From Aquitalea denitrificans (lineage in GTDB: Bacteria > Pseudomonadota > Gammaproteobacteria > Burkholderiales > Chromobacteriaceae): 64,000 nt of DNA. The notes below the pieces were generated by a model. The model ran no database searches. It saw only the letters and a program-made list of their open reading frames with translations, and was not told where the DNA came from. The position numbers were made by a program, and so were the translations under genes. The stretch spans positions 1,116,001 to 1,180,000 of the forward strand of contig NZ_CP047241.1 of NCBI RefSeq assembly GCF_009856625.1, given 5' to 3'. Of the stretch, positions 44,347 through 53,597 are shown one piece after another (positions within the stretch are counted from its first letter, which is position 1; each line of letters starts with the position of its first letter).

Positions 44347-44423
44347 AGTCACCAGGGGTGCCGCTGTTACGGGCTGAGAAACACCCTAGAACCTGAACTG
44401 GATAATGCCAGCGGAGGGAGCGT
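44347..44423 (+). ncRNA. TPP riboswitch (THI element)
   Basis: Contains the conserved core in order: GGGGTGC, GGGCTGAGA, ACACCC, GAACCTGAACTGG and ATAATGCCAGCGGAGGGA, which form the thiamin-pyrophosphate pocket. It lies about 70 bases before the thiB start and should switch the thiamine uptake operon off when TPP is plentiful. A TACAAT box at 44236-44241 is a possible -10 of the promoter. Confidence 0.96.
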
Positions 44424-44493
44424 GATGCAGAAGGACCCACCATCTGTTGTTCCGCTTGCTCCGGCGATTGCGCTTTGTCGCACGGAGAATGTC

Positions 44494-45501
44494 ATGCAAT
44501 TGTTCAAAACCACTACCTTGCTGGCTGCACTGCTGTTTGCCGGCCTGTCCCAGGCTGCCGAATTGCGCGTGCTGACGCATGCTTCCTTTGCCGTGGCCAA
44601 ACCGTTGCTGGCCGAGTTTGAAAAGCAGAACGGCGTGAAGCTGAGCATCATCAAGGCAGGGGATGCCGGCGAGATGGTCAACAAGCTGATCCTGACCCGT
44701 GCCAACCCGATTGCCGACGTGGTGTACGGTATCGACAATACCCTGATTGGCAAGGCCGAGGCCGCTGGCGTGCTGCTGCCGATGAGCGACAAGGGCGGCG
44801 TGGTGTCGCTGCCCGGCGCGGTGAGCATCGATTACGGCTATGTCACGCTCAACTACGACAAGGCCTGGTTTGCCAAAAAGCAGCTGCCGCTGCCCAAAAC
44901 GCTGGATGACCTGACCCGCCCGGCCTACAAGGACCTGCTGGTGGTGGAAAACCCGGCCACCTCCAGCCCCGGCCTGGCTTTTTTGCTGTCCACCATTTCC
45001 GCCATGGGTGAAGCCAAGGCCATGGCCTTCTGGGGCAAGCTGCGTGATAACGGCGTGAAGGTGAGCAAGGGCTGGACCGAAGCCTATTACACTGATTTCT
45101 CCCGCAATGGCGGTGCGCGCCCCATCGTGGTGAGCTATGCCACCAGCCCGGCGGCGGAAGTGTTCTACAGCAAGGAAAAACTGACCGCTTCGCCAACGGG
45201 CAACCTGTTGTTGCCCGGTGCCGTGTTCCAGCAAGTGGAAGGCGCGGCGCTGGTGAAGGGCGGCAAGGAAGCGGCACTGGCGCGCAAGTTTGTCGAATTC
45301 CTGCGTTCGGACGCGGTGCAGAAGGATATTCCCACCAGCATGTGGATGTACCCGGTGCAGCCGGGCACTGCGCTGGACCCGGTATTCCAGCATGCAGAAA
45401 AGCCGACGGCGCACACCACGCCGGATAGCCGCCAGATTGCCGCCAAGACCACCGCCTGGGTGGGCAAGTGGACCCGCATCGTGTTGAAGTCCGGCCAGTA
45501 A
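44494..45501 (+). CDS. thiB: Thiamine/TPP ABC transporter periplasmic binding protein ThiB
   Basis: A 335-residue extracellular solute-binding protein, near the 327 of E. coli ThiB. It has a signal peptide (about 1-20, SQAAE junction) and ThiB segments RVLTHASFAVAKPLLAEFEK, IDYGYVTLNYD, LLVVENPATSSPGLAFLL and WTEAYYTDFSRNGGARPIVVSYATSP in form. An in-frame ATG at 44425 lies at the riboswitch border, but ATG 44494 with CGGAG is followed at once by the signal peptide. Controlled by the TPP riboswitch upstream. The stop shares one base with the next start (TAATG). Confidence 0.96.
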   Translation: MQLFKTTTLLAALLFAGLSQAAELRVLTHASFAVAKPLLAEFEKQNGVKLSIIKAGDAGEMVNKLILTRANPIADVVYGIDNTLIGKAEAAGVLLPMSDKGGVVSLPGAVSIDYGYVTLNYDKAWFAKKQLPLPKTLDDLTRPAYKDLLVVENPATSSPGLAFLLSTISAMGEAKAMAFWGKLRDNGVKVSKGWTEAYYTDFSRNGGARPIVVSYATSPAAEVFYSKEKLTASPTGNLLLPGAVFQQVEGAALVKGGKEAALARKFVEFLRSDAVQKDIPTSMWMYPVQPGTALDPVFQHAEKPTAHTTPDSRQIAAKTTAWVGKWTRIVLKSGQ

Positions 45502-46070
45502 TGCAGGCCAGCCCCGCGATTGCCGACATCCTCAGCCCGCGGCTGATCCTGCGTCATCTGACGCCGGACATGCTGCGGGCCAGCATGCAGGCGCGGCTGG
45601 CCGAAGCGGCGCGCTGGCTGGGCGCACCCTTGCCCATCAGCTGGCTGGAGGAGGCGGCAGTGATGTCGCTGCGGCTGGACCAGATGGAAAACGAGCCGGA
45701 CTATGCGCCATGGTCGATGCGCGCCATGCTGTTGCGCGAAACCGGCCAGCTGGTGGGGCATATCAACTTTCACACCTGTCCGGGCCACCCTTACCTGAAG
45801 GGGCGCGGTGATGTGGAGTTGGGCTATACCGTGCTGCCGGAATTCCGTCGTCAGGGTTATGCCACCGAAGCCTTGCTGGCCTGTGCCGACTGGGCAGCGC
45901 ACACCGCCGGGGTAAAGCGTTTTGTCTTGTCCATCAGCCCGGACAATCTGCCCTCGCAGCAACTGGCGGCCCGGCTGGGCTTTCGCTGGCTGGAGCGGGT
46001 GGAAGACCCGGAGGACGGTCCGGAAGACGTGCTGGTGGCCGATTGGCCTTTCCAGCAGGACCATGCATGA
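45501..46070 (+). CDS. GNAT-family N-acetyltransferase inside the thi operon
   Basis: A 189-residue RimJ/RimL-like acetyltransferase: SPRLILRHLTPDML at the N-terminus, then LELGYTVLPEFRRQGYATEALLA-type acetyl-CoA motif (about 103-125, with RRQGYAT the pyrophosphate loop) and SISPDNLPSQQLAARLGF near 145-162. It overlaps thiB at the start and thiP at the stop (ATGA), so it is co-translated within the riboswitch-controlled operon. The substrate is unknown; a thiamine-related compound or the transporter itself would be speculation. Confidence 0.9.
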   Translation: MQASPAIADILSPRLILRHLTPDMLRASMQARLAEAARWLGAPLPISWLEEAAVMSLRLDQMENEPDYAPWSMRAMLLRETGQLVGHINFHTCPGHPYLKGRGDVELGYTVLPEFRRQGYATEALLACADWAAHTAGVKRFVLSISPDNLPSQQLAARLGFRWLERVEDPEDGPEDVLVADWPFQQDHA

Positions 46071-47614
46071 CAGCGCGCCGCCGTACCCTTGCGCTGGCGC
46101 TGTTGCCGCTGGTCTTTCTGCTGCTGATGTCCATCCTGCCCTTGCTGCGTTTGCTGCAAGAGGGGCAGGGGCAATTTTCTGTTGGCCTGCTGGCCGATTC
46201 CTACCTGCAATGGCGTATTGTCTGGTCCCTGCTGCAAGCGGCGGCCAGCTGTGTGGCCGCGCTGCTGGTGGGCCTGCCGCTGGCCTGGTGTCTGGCGCGC
46301 TATCAGTTTCCGGGGCGCAGCCTGACATTGCGCCTGCTGATGCTGCCCTTTGTCATGCCCACGCTGGTGGCGGGCATGGGCGTGCTGGCGCTGTTCGGCC
46401 CGCAAGGCTTGCTTGGCATCAATCTGCAGGACACGCCCTGGCTGTTGCTGTACGGCAATCTGTTTTTCAATCTGCCACTGGTGATTCGTGCCGCGTGTGA
46501 AGGCTTGTCCCAGATACCGGCCAGCCGGATTGCGGCGGCGCGCACACTGGGCGCCACGCCGTGGCGGGTGTTCTGGCGGGTGGAGTGGCCGGCAGTGCGG
46601 CCTTGGTTGTGGTCGGCGCTGTGCCTGGTGTTTTTGTATTGCTTTTCCGGTTTTGGTCTGGCGCTGCTGCTGGGCGGACAGCGTTATGCCACGGTGGAGG
46701 TGGAAATCTACCAGTTGGTGGCTTACGAGCTGAATCTGGCGGATGCCGGTGCGCTGGCCTTGCTGATGCTGCTGGTGACCGGGCTGATGGCCACGCTGTA
46801 TGCCTGGCTGGAACGCAGGCTGGCTGCACCGCTGAAGGTGGACCCGCTGCTGCCGCGCCCGCCGCATGGCGCACAATGGCTGCAACTGTTGGCCGCGCTG
46901 GGGGTGCTGCTGTTGTTTGGCGGTTTGCCGCTGCTGGCCGTGCTGTGGAAGGCCGCTCAGGCCTGGTGGCTGCTGGGGCCGGAGGTGCTGGCGGATGAAG
47001 ATGTGCGTCTGGCCTTGCTCAACTCTGCCCGTTTCAGTGCGCTGGCAGTGCTGATGGCGGCGGGGCTGGGCTGCCTGCATGCGCTGGCCGCACGCACCAG
47101 TCTCGCTTTGCGGGCGTTGGCCTTTCTGCCCTTCATCGTGTCGCCGGTGTGCCTGGCGTTTGGCCTGTTGCTGCTCTATCCGCAATGGACGGCCAGTCTT
47201 GCCTTGCTGCTGGCCACCTATGCCTTGCTGGCCTATCCCTTTGTGGCGCGTAGCCTGGCCGGTGCGCTGGACAGCCTGCCGCCGCATTGGCCGCAGGCGG
47301 CGCGCAGCCTGGGGGCTTCGCCGCTGCGAACCTTTACCCGGGTGTTGTGGCCCTTGTTGCAACCGGCTTTCCGCCGTGGCCTGGCTTTTGCCGCTGCCAC
47401 CGCGCTGGGCGAGTTTGCCGTCACCCTGTTTTTGTCGCGGCCGGAGTGGCTGACGCTCACCACGCTGATTTACCAGCGGCTGGGTCGGCCCGGTCCGGAC
47501 AATGCCGCGCTGGCCATGTTGTTGTCCGCCGTGCTGATGCTGCTGGCCTTGCTGGCGTTTGTGGCGATCGAATGGCCATCGGCTGCCGAGCGCCCATTGA
47601 AGAAGGAGTCCTGA
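46067..47614 (+). CDS. thiP: Thiamine/TPP ABC transporter permease ThiP
   Basis: A 515-residue permease with about 12 membrane helices, formed by two fused permease halves, each with the cytoplasmic EAA loop (AAARTLGATPWRVFWRVEWP near 157-176 and AARSLGASPLRTFTRVLWP near 410-430). That duplicated form is normal for ThiP. The start overlaps the acetyltransferase stop in ATGA; thiQ follows after one base. Confidence 0.95.
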   Translation: MTARRRTLALALLPLVFLLLMSILPLLRLLQEGQGQFSVGLLADSYLQWRIVWSLLQAAASCVAALLVGLPLAWCLARYQFPGRSLTLRLLMLPFVMPTLVAGMGVLALFGPQGLLGINLQDTPWLLLYGNLFFNLPLVIRAACEGLSQIPASRIAAARTLGATPWRVFWRVEWPAVRPWLWSALCLVFLYCFSGFGLALLLGGQRYATVEVEIYQLVAYELNLADAGALALLMLLVTGLMATLYAWLERRLAAPLKVDPLLPRPPHGAQWLQLLAALGVLLLFGGLPLLAVLWKAAQAWWLLGPEVLADEDVRLALLNSARFSALAVLMAAGLGCLHALAARTSLALRALAFLPFIVSPVCLAFGLLLLYPQWTASLALLLATYALLAYPFVARSLAGALDSLPPHWPQAARSLGASPLRTFTRVLWPLLQPAFRRGLAFAAATALGEFAVTLFLSRPEWLTLTTLIYQRLGRPGPDNAALAMLLSAVLMLLALLAFVAIEWPSAAERPLKKES

Positions 47615-47615
47615 C

Positions 47616-48569
47616 ATGCTGCAACTGGATGGGGTATGCAAGCGCTTTGGCGACAAGCTGGTGGCCGACCGGCTGAGCCTGCAACTGGCCAAGGGCGAGG
47701 TGCTGGCCTTGCTGGGGCCGTCCGGTGGCGGCAAGAGCACCTTGCTGAAGATGATTGCCGGGCTGGAGCCGGTGGACGGCGGGCGCATCCTGTTTGCCGG
47801 GCAGGATCTGGCTGCGGTGCCGGTGGAACAGCGTGGCTTTGCGCTGATGTTTCAGGATTTTGCGCTGTTTCCGCACCTGGATGTGCTGGGTAATGTCTGC
47901 TTCGGCCTGCGGGAGCGCGGCATGGCCCGCCTGGCGGCACAGCAGCAGGCGCGCGCCTGTTTGCAGCAACTGGGGCTGGCCGGCATGGAAACGCGCAAGG
48001 TGTGGACCTTGTCCGGCGGCGAGCAACAGCGCGTGGCACTGGCGCGGGCGCTGGTGACCACACCGCGGCTGCTATTGCTGGACGAGCCGTTTTCCAGCCT
48101 GGATGCCGACCTGCGCCGCCAGTTGCAGCTGGAGTTCCGCCAGCAATTACAGCGTCAGTGCATGCCGGCCATGCTGGTGACCCACGACCGGGAAGAGGCG
48201 TTTGCCCTGGCCGACCGGGTGGCCGTGCTCAGGGGTGGCCGCATTGTGCAGTGTGCCAGCCCGGCGCAACTGCTGGCAGCACCAGCCACACCCTGGCTGG
48301 CGCGCTTCATCGGCTATGAAAACGTGCTGGAGGAGGGCGTGGTGCCGGAGCAGGCCCTGTGCCTGGGCGCGGACCAGCCGCTGGCACAGGTACAACGCAT
48401 CATCCAACTGGCTGATGGCGTGCGGGTGACGGTGGCCAGCACGCAAGGGGAACTGACGCTGACCTTGTCGGCGCGTGAGCTGGCGCGCTATGGTGCCAAC
48501 TTGCAGGTGGGCGGCACGCTGGCGGTGGGCATAGACCGCAGCGCCATGCTGCGCTATGCCGCCGCCTGA
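47616..48569 (+). CDS. thiQ: Thiamine/TPP ABC transporter ATPase ThiQ
   Basis: A 317-residue ABC ATPase: Walker A GPSGGGKST (34-42), Q-loop FQDFALFPHLDV, signature LSGGEQQRVALARAL and Walker B LLLLDEPFSSLD with H-loop THDREEA. It is longer than E. coli ThiQ (232) because of a C-terminal extension of about 85 residues that looks like a TOBE regulatory domain, as in FbpC/PotA-type ATPases. AGGAG precedes the ATG. Last gene of the riboswitch operon; convergent with the YbaK-type gene. Confidence 0.93.
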   Translation: MLQLDGVCKRFGDKLVADRLSLQLAKGEVLALLGPSGGGKSTLLKMIAGLEPVDGGRILFAGQDLAAVPVEQRGFALMFQDFALFPHLDVLGNVCFGLRERGMARLAAQQQARACLQQLGLAGMETRKVWTLSGGEQQRVALARALVTTPRLLLLDEPFSSLDADLRRQLQLEFRQQLQRQCMPAMLVTHDREEAFALADRVAVLRGGRIVQCASPAQLLAAPATPWLARFIGYENVLEEGVVPEQALCLGADQPLAQVQRIIQLADGVRVTVASTQGELTLTLSARELARYGANLQVGGTLAVGIDRSAMLRYAAA

Positions 48570-48576
48570 ACGCGGC

Positions 48577-49083
48577 TTAACTGGCTGCGGCAGTGAGTGT
48601 GCTGACGCTGCCGCTATCGGCGCTGGACTGGCACACATCCACCCAGCGGGCATCGGTAATCTCGGCCATCAGCGCCGGGCTGATGCGCACTGCGCTGTGA
48701 ATGGCACCGGCAGCCGGGAGTACCTCGTCAAAGTCGCGCAGCGAGGCATCCATATAGACCGGTAGCGGCTGCGCCAGGCCAAACGGGCAGACACCGCCTA
48801 CCGGGTGGCCGGTCAGCTCCACCACTTCTTCCACCGCCAGCATCTTGCCCTTGCCAAAGGCTTCCTTGAACTTGCGGTTGTCGATGCGGGCATCGCCGCG
48901 GGTGACCAGAATGATCACCTCGCCGCCATTCAGGCGAAAAGACAGGGTTTTGGCAATGCGCCCCGGCTCCACGCCGTGGGCTTGGGCGGCCAGCGCCACG
49001 GTGGCGGTGCTGACTTCCAGTTCGATGATGGGGATGTCCAGTTGGCGGCTGGCAAAAAAATCGCGGACGGATTGCAGGCTCAT
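48577..49083 (-). CDS. YbaK/ProX-type aminoacyl-tRNA deacylase
   Basis: A 168-residue single-domain protein of the YbaK/Cys-tRNA(Pro) deacylase family, which clears mischarged tRNA in trans. Seen are GRIAKTLSFRLNGGEVIILVTRGDARID in form (about 40-67, with the catalytic Lys of AKTL), and the VGGVCPFGL loop near 94-102. It is not fused to ProRS. The exact tRNA substrate cannot be told from sequence. The ribosome site is weak. Confidence 0.88.
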   Translation of the reverse strand: MSLQSVRDFFASRQLDIPIIELEVSTATVALAAQAHGVEPGRIAKTLSFRLNGGEVIILVTRGDARIDNRKFKEAFGKGKMLAVEEVVELTGHPVGGVCPFGLAQPLPVYMDASLRDFDEVLPAAGAIHSAVRISPALMAEITDARWVDVCQSSADSGSVSTLTAAAS

Positions 49084-49087
49084 GAAT

Positions 49088-49116
49088 TAAAGAAAAGGGC
49101 TGGGGAGAACAGCCCT
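49088..49116 (-). terminator. Intrinsic terminator of the PAS chemoreceptor gene
   Basis: On the minus strand: 7-bp stem AGGGCTG / CAGCCCT, 7-nt loop, then TTTTCTTTAA, 58 bp past the chemoreceptor stop. Confidence 0.8.
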
Positions 49117-49174
49117 CACAGTAAACGCAGGCAGTAGCGCTGGCAAGAGGGCTGCCTGCCGGGTGTTGTCGGTA

Positions 49175-50299
49175 TCAGTGACGGGCGATTTCTCCCAGCT
49201 TGTCGCTGATATCCTGCGCAGTGGCTGCCTGTTCTTCAGCCGCGTTGGCGATTTCTATCACCACATCGCGCACCCGGTTGATTTCTTCAACAATGGCGGC
49301 GATGGCCGCCTCGGCAGCGGCAAAGTCACGTTCTGTGGTCTTTACCTGTTCGCGCCCTTTGTCCATGGCGCTGATATTGCTGCTTACCTCCTGCTGGATG
49401 TCGCGAATCATGGTGCCGATTTCCTGGGTGGCCTTGGTGGTGCGCTCGGCCAGCTTGCGTACCTCGTCCGCCACCACGGCAAAGCCGCGCCCCATCTCCC
49501 CGGCCCGTGCGGCTTCGATGGCGGCATTCAAGGCCAGCAGATTGGTTTGGTCGGCGATGTCCTTGATCACGCTGACAATCTGGCCGATGGTTTCCGATTG
49601 CTGACCCAGCGAACCCAGATTATCTGCGGTACTGCTTACCAGCTTGCTGACCGCACGCATGGCCGTGGCATTGTTTTCGATCATGCCCTTGCCATCGCGT
49701 GCACGCTTGAGCATTTCCTCCGAGGAGTTGGAGGCGGAGGAGGTGCGCTGGGCCACCATTTCTATGGTGGTGGTCATGGCCTGGATATTGCTGGACAACT
49801 CATCGATGCGATCTTCCAGAAACAGCCGGCGCTGGTCATTGGCATCGCGCAAGCGTTGTGCTTCCAGTTCCGAGGAAATGTCCTGAAAGCTGGCCATGAA
49901 GCACAGCAGCTTGTTGCTGTCCTGTTCGTCCCAGATGGGAAACACCTTGGTTTTGAAGGTGACGCTGCCAACCGGAATCAGCGCCTCGTGGTGGTTGATG
50001 CGCCGCGCTGCGATATCGCGCAGGATCTGGCGGATTCGTTCCGGGTCGCGGTGAAACTGGTGGATGCTGTGCTGAAAGGCATTGCTGACATCCACACCGG
50101 AGCGAAACTTCTGGTTCATCATATTGCGATGCTGTGCCAATGCATCGCGCGCGGTGTGGTTCATGTAGAAAATGGTGTTGTCCGGCGTGGTGTCCGCCAG
50201 CATGATCAGGTTGTCCACGTAATCCAGCATGGCGCTGAACTGGTGTAGCTGCCTGAGGTATGCAGGCTTGTCCTGTTTGTCGCGCTTGAATCCGAACAT
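49175..50299 (-). CDS. Soluble PAS-domain chemoreceptor
   Basis: A 374-residue methyl-accepting protein without membrane segments. The N-terminal PAS-like domain (about 18-140, AMLDYVDNLIMLADTTPDNTIFYMN form) is followed by a short helical linker and the MCP signalling domain with tip DQTNLLALNAAIEAARAGE near 240-258. It has no HAMP. Such receptors sense internal cues such as redox or energy state, often through a cofactor; none can be named. Single-gene unit with its own terminator. Confidence 0.9.
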   Translation of the reverse strand: MFGFKRDKQDKPAYLRQLHQFSAMLDYVDNLIMLADTTPDNTIFYMNHTARDALAQHRNMMNQKFRSGVDVSNAFQHSIHQFHRDPERIRQILRDIAARRINHHEALIPVGSVTFKTKVFPIWDEQDSNKLLCFMASFQDISSELEAQRLRDANDQRRLFLEDRIDELSSNIQAMTTTIEMVAQRTSSASNSSEEMLKRARDGKGMIENNATAMRAVSKLVSSTADNLGSLGQQSETIGQIVSVIKDIADQTNLLALNAAIEAARAGEMGRGFAVVADEVRKLAERTTKATQEIGTMIRDIQQEVSSNISAMDKGREQVKTTERDFAAAEAAIAAIVEEINRVRDVVIEIANAAEEQAATAQDISDKLGEIARH

Positions 50300-50531
50300 G
50301 GGGTGCTCCGGTTGTGGTTAAGCTGCGGTACGTTTGCGCCAGCGGCCTCACCCCAATGCCGGCGAGTGTGCCGCATGGTGTGGAGCCTGCGCAAACCGTT
50401 GCAATGACTTCTTGCATGAAAAACTGCAGTAAACCACTCCGGTATACGTGGCCGGGGTTTTGGATGGCAAGTCAGAACAGGCCTGTGCTGGCAGCAGGTA
50501 CAGCCTGCTGCCGACCTTCACTGGCTGCCGC

Positions 50532-51020
50532 CTATTCCGGCAGAGCCAGCATATGGGTTTCCTTCACTTCCTCCATCACCACATAGCTGCGTGACTCATT
50601 GGCATTGGGCAGCTGCAGCAGGATTTCCCCCAGCAGCTTGCGGTACATGGACATGTCCGGAATGCGGGCCTTGATCAGGTAATCGTATTCGCCGGACACC
50701 AGATGGCATTCCAGGATTTCCGGGATGTTCTGGATTTCGCGGCGGAAGGCATCAAAGATATTGCCCGACTTGGCCGACAGCTTGATCTCCACGAATACCA
50801 GCAGTGACGCGCCCATGGCGTGCGGGTTGAGCCGGGCGTAATAGCCTTCGATCACGCCGTCGCGCTCCAGCCGCCTTACCCGTTCGGTGCAGGGCGTGGT
50901 GGACAGTCCCACCTTTTCTGCCAGCTCCGTCATGGCGATGCGGCCATTTTTCTGCAACCATTTCAATATCTTAAGATCGATCTTGTCCAGCTCACGGGCG
51001 TGGGTATGTTTCACTTTCAT
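50532..51020 (-). CDS. Lrp-family regulator of dadAX (DadR-like)
   Basis: A 162-residue Lrp/AsnC regulator: helix-turn-helix (about 12-60; LDKIDLKILKWLQKNGRIAMTELA then LSTTPCTERVRRLE) and a RAM effector domain (about 70-150; SGEYDYLIKARIPD). The STTPC recognition helix is that of Lrp and DadR proteins. Divergent from dadA across a 135-bp AT-rich region, so it likely activates dadAX in response to alanine or leucine. Confidence 0.92.
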   Translation of the reverse strand: MKVKHTHARELDKIDLKILKWLQKNGRIAMTELAEKVGLSTTPCTERVRRLERDGVIEGYYARLNPHAMGASLLVFVEIKLSAKSGNIFDAFRREIQNIPEILECHLVSGEYDYLIKARIPDMSMYRKLLGEILLQLPNANESRSYVVMEEVKETHMLALPE

Positions 51021-51155
51021 GATTCACTACCAATCTTGATTTTTACAAGAAATTTGAATGAGATTTACTAATACTTTGGTGAATAAAACTGCATTGAAAT
51101 AAATATACTACATAAAATCACTAAGCGCATGATGCGCGGCACGGAGAAAGAGGAA
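51021..51155. promoter_or_regulatory. AT-rich control region between Lrp-type gene and dadA
   Basis: About 135 bp, strongly AT-rich against the GC-rich surroundings, as usual for Lrp binding arrays and curved promoters. It contains TATACT at about 51107 as a possible -10 and the palindrome GCGCATGATGCGC at 51125-51137 just before the dadA ribosome site. Confidence 0.5.
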
Positions 51156-52466
51156 ATGAAGGTAATCGTACTGGGTGGCGGCGTGGTGGGTGTATCCACT
51201 GCATGGTATCTGGCCAAGGCTGGCGTTGAGGTGACTGTTCTGGAGCGTCAGGATGGCGTGGCACTGGAGACCAGTTTCGGCAATGCTGGCCAGATCTCCC
51301 CGGGCTATTCCGCACCGTGGGCGGCCCCGGGTATTCCCACCAAAGCCATCAAGTGGATGTTCCAGCGCCATGCGCCGCTGGCCATTCAGCCGGATGGCAG
51401 CGTTTACCAGTTGCAGTGGATTGCCAAGATGCTGGCCAACTGCAATGAAAAATCCTACGCCCTCAACAAGAGCCGCATGATGCGTCTGGCGGAATACAGC
51501 CGCGACATGATCAAGGACCTGCGTGCCGAAACCGGCCTGGATTACGAAGGCCGTCAGGGCGGTACTCTGCAGCTGTTCCGCTCGCAGGCACAAGTAGAAG
51601 GCATGGCCAAGGATATCGCCGTACTGAAAGAGTGCGGCGTGGACTTCAATGTGCTGGACCCGGATGGCTGTGCCCGCATCGAGCCGGCACTGGCCAAGGT
51701 CAAGCACAAGCTGACCGGCGGCCTGCAATTGCCGAACGACGAAACCGGCGACTGCAATCTGTTTACCAGCCGTCTGGCCGAACTGGCTGCCGCCAAGGGC
51801 GTGAAGTTCCGCTTTGGCGTCAATATCTCCGCCATCGAAACCCATAACGGCCGCATCACCGGCGTGCGCATCGGCGACGAAATGCTGACTGCCGACCACT
51901 ACGTGGTGGCACTGGGCAGCTACTCGCGTGACCTGCTGCAAAACCTGGGCATTGATATTCCGGTATACCCGGTCAAGGGCTACTCGCTGACCGTGCCGAT
52001 CACCAGCCCCGCCATGGCTCCGGTTTCCACCATTCTGGACGAAACCTACAAGGTGGCCATTACCCGCTTCAACGACCGCATCCGCGTGGGCGGCATGGCC
52101 GAGCTGGCCGGTTACAACCTGGACCTCAACCCGCGTCGTCGCGAAACGCTGGAAATGGTGGTGGGTGACCTGTACCCGGATGGCGGCGATATCCCGGCGG
52201 CTACTTTCTGGACCGGCTTGCGTCCGATGACCCCGGATGGCACGCCCATTATCGGTGCCACCCGCTTTGCCAACCTGTCGCTCAATACCGGTCACGGTAC
52301 GCTGGGCTGGACCATGAGCGCCGGTTCCGGCAAGGTGCTGGCCGACCAGATTGTCGGCGTACAACCGGAAATCAGCGTGGACGGCCTGTCCATCCAGCGT
52401 TACGCCAAGCAGGGCGAAACCCTGGTGGTGCCGATGCACAGCCGTACCGCCAACGCCGGGGCCTGA
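51156..52466 (+). CDS. dadA: D-amino acid dehydrogenase small subunit DadA
   Basis: A 436-residue FAD enzyme that oxidises D-alanine and other D-amino acids to keto acids, passing electrons to the respiratory chain. FAD-binding GGGVVGVSTAWYLAKAG (7-23) with the acidic LERQDG after it, SFGNAGQISPGYSAPWAAPG (about 49-68), and C-terminal GTLGWTMSAGSGK are DadA hallmarks. AGAGGAA sits just before ATG 51156. The alanine racemase gene follows after 4 bp, as in classical dadAX operons. Confidence 0.97.
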   Translation: MKVIVLGGGVVGVSTAWYLAKAGVEVTVLERQDGVALETSFGNAGQISPGYSAPWAAPGIPTKAIKWMFQRHAPLAIQPDGSVYQLQWIAKMLANCNEKSYALNKSRMMRLAEYSRDMIKDLRAETGLDYEGRQGGTLQLFRSQAQVEGMAKDIAVLKECGVDFNVLDPDGCARIEPALAKVKHKLTGGLQLPNDETGDCNLFTSRLAELAAAKGVKFRFGVNISAIETHNGRITGVRIGDEMLTADHYVVALGSYSRDLLQNLGIDIPVYPVKGYSLTVPITSPAMAPVSTILDETYKVAITRFNDRIRVGGMAELAGYNLDLNPRRRETLEMVVGDLYPDGGDIPAATFWTGLRPMTPDGTPIIGATRFANLSLNTGHGTLGWTMSAGSGKVLADQIVGVQPEISVDGLSIQRYAKQGETLVVPMHSRTANAGA

Positions 52467-52470
52467 GTCG

Positions 52471-53538
52471 ATGCGCCCGCTGATTGCCAGTATCCGGCTG
52501 GAAAACCTGCGTCATAACTATCTGTTGGCCAGGCAACTGGCCGGAGGCCCGACACTTGCCGTGATCAAGGCCAATGCCTACGGCCATGGTGCCGTGCATT
52601 GTGCCGCAGCGCTGGCCGATGTAGCCGACGGCTTTGCCGTGGCCTGTCTGGAAGAGGCCATCCAGCTACGCGAAGGCGGGGTGACCTTGCCCATCGTGCT
52701 GCTGGAAGGTGTGTTCGAAGCGGCTGAGCTGGCCGATGTCGAAGCGCATGGTTTGTGGTTTGTGGTGCAAAGCCAGCAACAGCTGGACATGGTGCTGCAG
52801 GCCAATCCAGCCAAGCCCTACACCGTATGGTTGAAGATGGATTCCGGCATGCATCGCGCCGGTTTCTTCCCGCAGGACTACGCCGCCGCGCATTGCAAGC
52901 TGATGGCCAGCGGCAAGGTGGGCAAGATCGTCAAGATGAGCCACTTTGCCCGCGCCGACGAACCGCAATTGTCTGCTACCCATGCCCAGCTGGAAGTCTT
53001 TGACAGCGTTTGTCGCTATCTGCCGGGCGAGGAGAGTATTGCCAACTCGGCGGGCATCCTGTGCCACGAACGCTCGCACCGTCAGTGGAACCGCGCCGGC
53101 ATCATGCTGTACGGTGCCTCGCCGCTGCCAGCCGGTTTCGATCAGGGCGCTGCGCTCAAGCCGGTGATGCGACTGACATCGCGTGTGTTTGGCGTGCGTG
53201 AACTGGCCGCCGGCGAGCCGGTAGGCTACGGTGCCAGTTTCGTGGCCGAGCGTCCCACCCGCGTGGGCCTGATTGCCTGCGGTTATGCCGATGGTTATCC
53301 GCGTCTGGCTTCCACCGGCAGCCCGGTGGCGATTGATGGCGTGCGTTCGCGGGTGATTGGCCGCGTGTCGATGGACATGATGACGGTGGACCTGACCGAC
53401 CTGCCGCAAGCCGGCATCGGCAGCGAAGTCGAGCTATGGGGCGACACCGTGCATATCAATGAAGTGGCGGCCCAGGCCGGCACTATCTCCTATGAAGTAC
53501 TGTGCAATGTGAAACGCGCACATTTCCGGTACCGCTGA
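52471..53538 (+). CDS. dadX: Catabolic alanine racemase DadX
   Basis: A 355-residue PLP enzyme converting L- to D-alanine for DadA. PLP-binding Lys-33 is in AVIKANAYGHG and the second catalytic base Tyr-253 in VGYGASF; other family motifs are KMDSGMHRAGF and GYADGYPR. The frame is open back into dadA, but ATG 52471 is where the family begins. Operon position argues for the catabolic DadX rather than the biosynthetic Alr. Confidence 0.97.
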   Translation: MRPLIASIRLENLRHNYLLARQLAGGPTLAVIKANAYGHGAVHCAAALADVADGFAVACLEEAIQLREGGVTLPIVLLEGVFEAAELADVEAHGLWFVVQSQQQLDMVLQANPAKPYTVWLKMDSGMHRAGFFPQDYAAAHCKLMASGKVGKIVKMSHFARADEPQLSATHAQLEVFDSVCRYLPGEESIANSAGILCHERSHRQWNRAGIMLYGASPLPAGFDQGAALKPVMRLTSRVFGVRELAAGEPVGYGASFVAERPTRVGLIACGYADGYPRLASTGSPVAIDGVRSRVIGRVSMDMMTVDLTDLPQAGIGSEVELWGDTVHINEVAAQAGTISYEVLCNVKRAHFRYR

Positions 53539-53571
53539 TTTCCTTGTGCTTTGTGTAGTACTTTGTCTCTC

Positions 53572-53597
53572 GCCCGGTGATGCCGGGCATTTTTTTG
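53572..53597 (+). terminator. Intrinsic terminator after dadAX
   Basis: 6-bp GC stem GCCCGG / CCGGGC with loop TGATG, followed by AT and a run of T residues. Confidence 0.88.

Noticed and set aside
44425..44493. thiB starting at ATG 44425
   Set aside because: That ATG follows the riboswitch core; the added residues precede an otherwise complete signal peptide beginning at 44494 with its own ribosome site.
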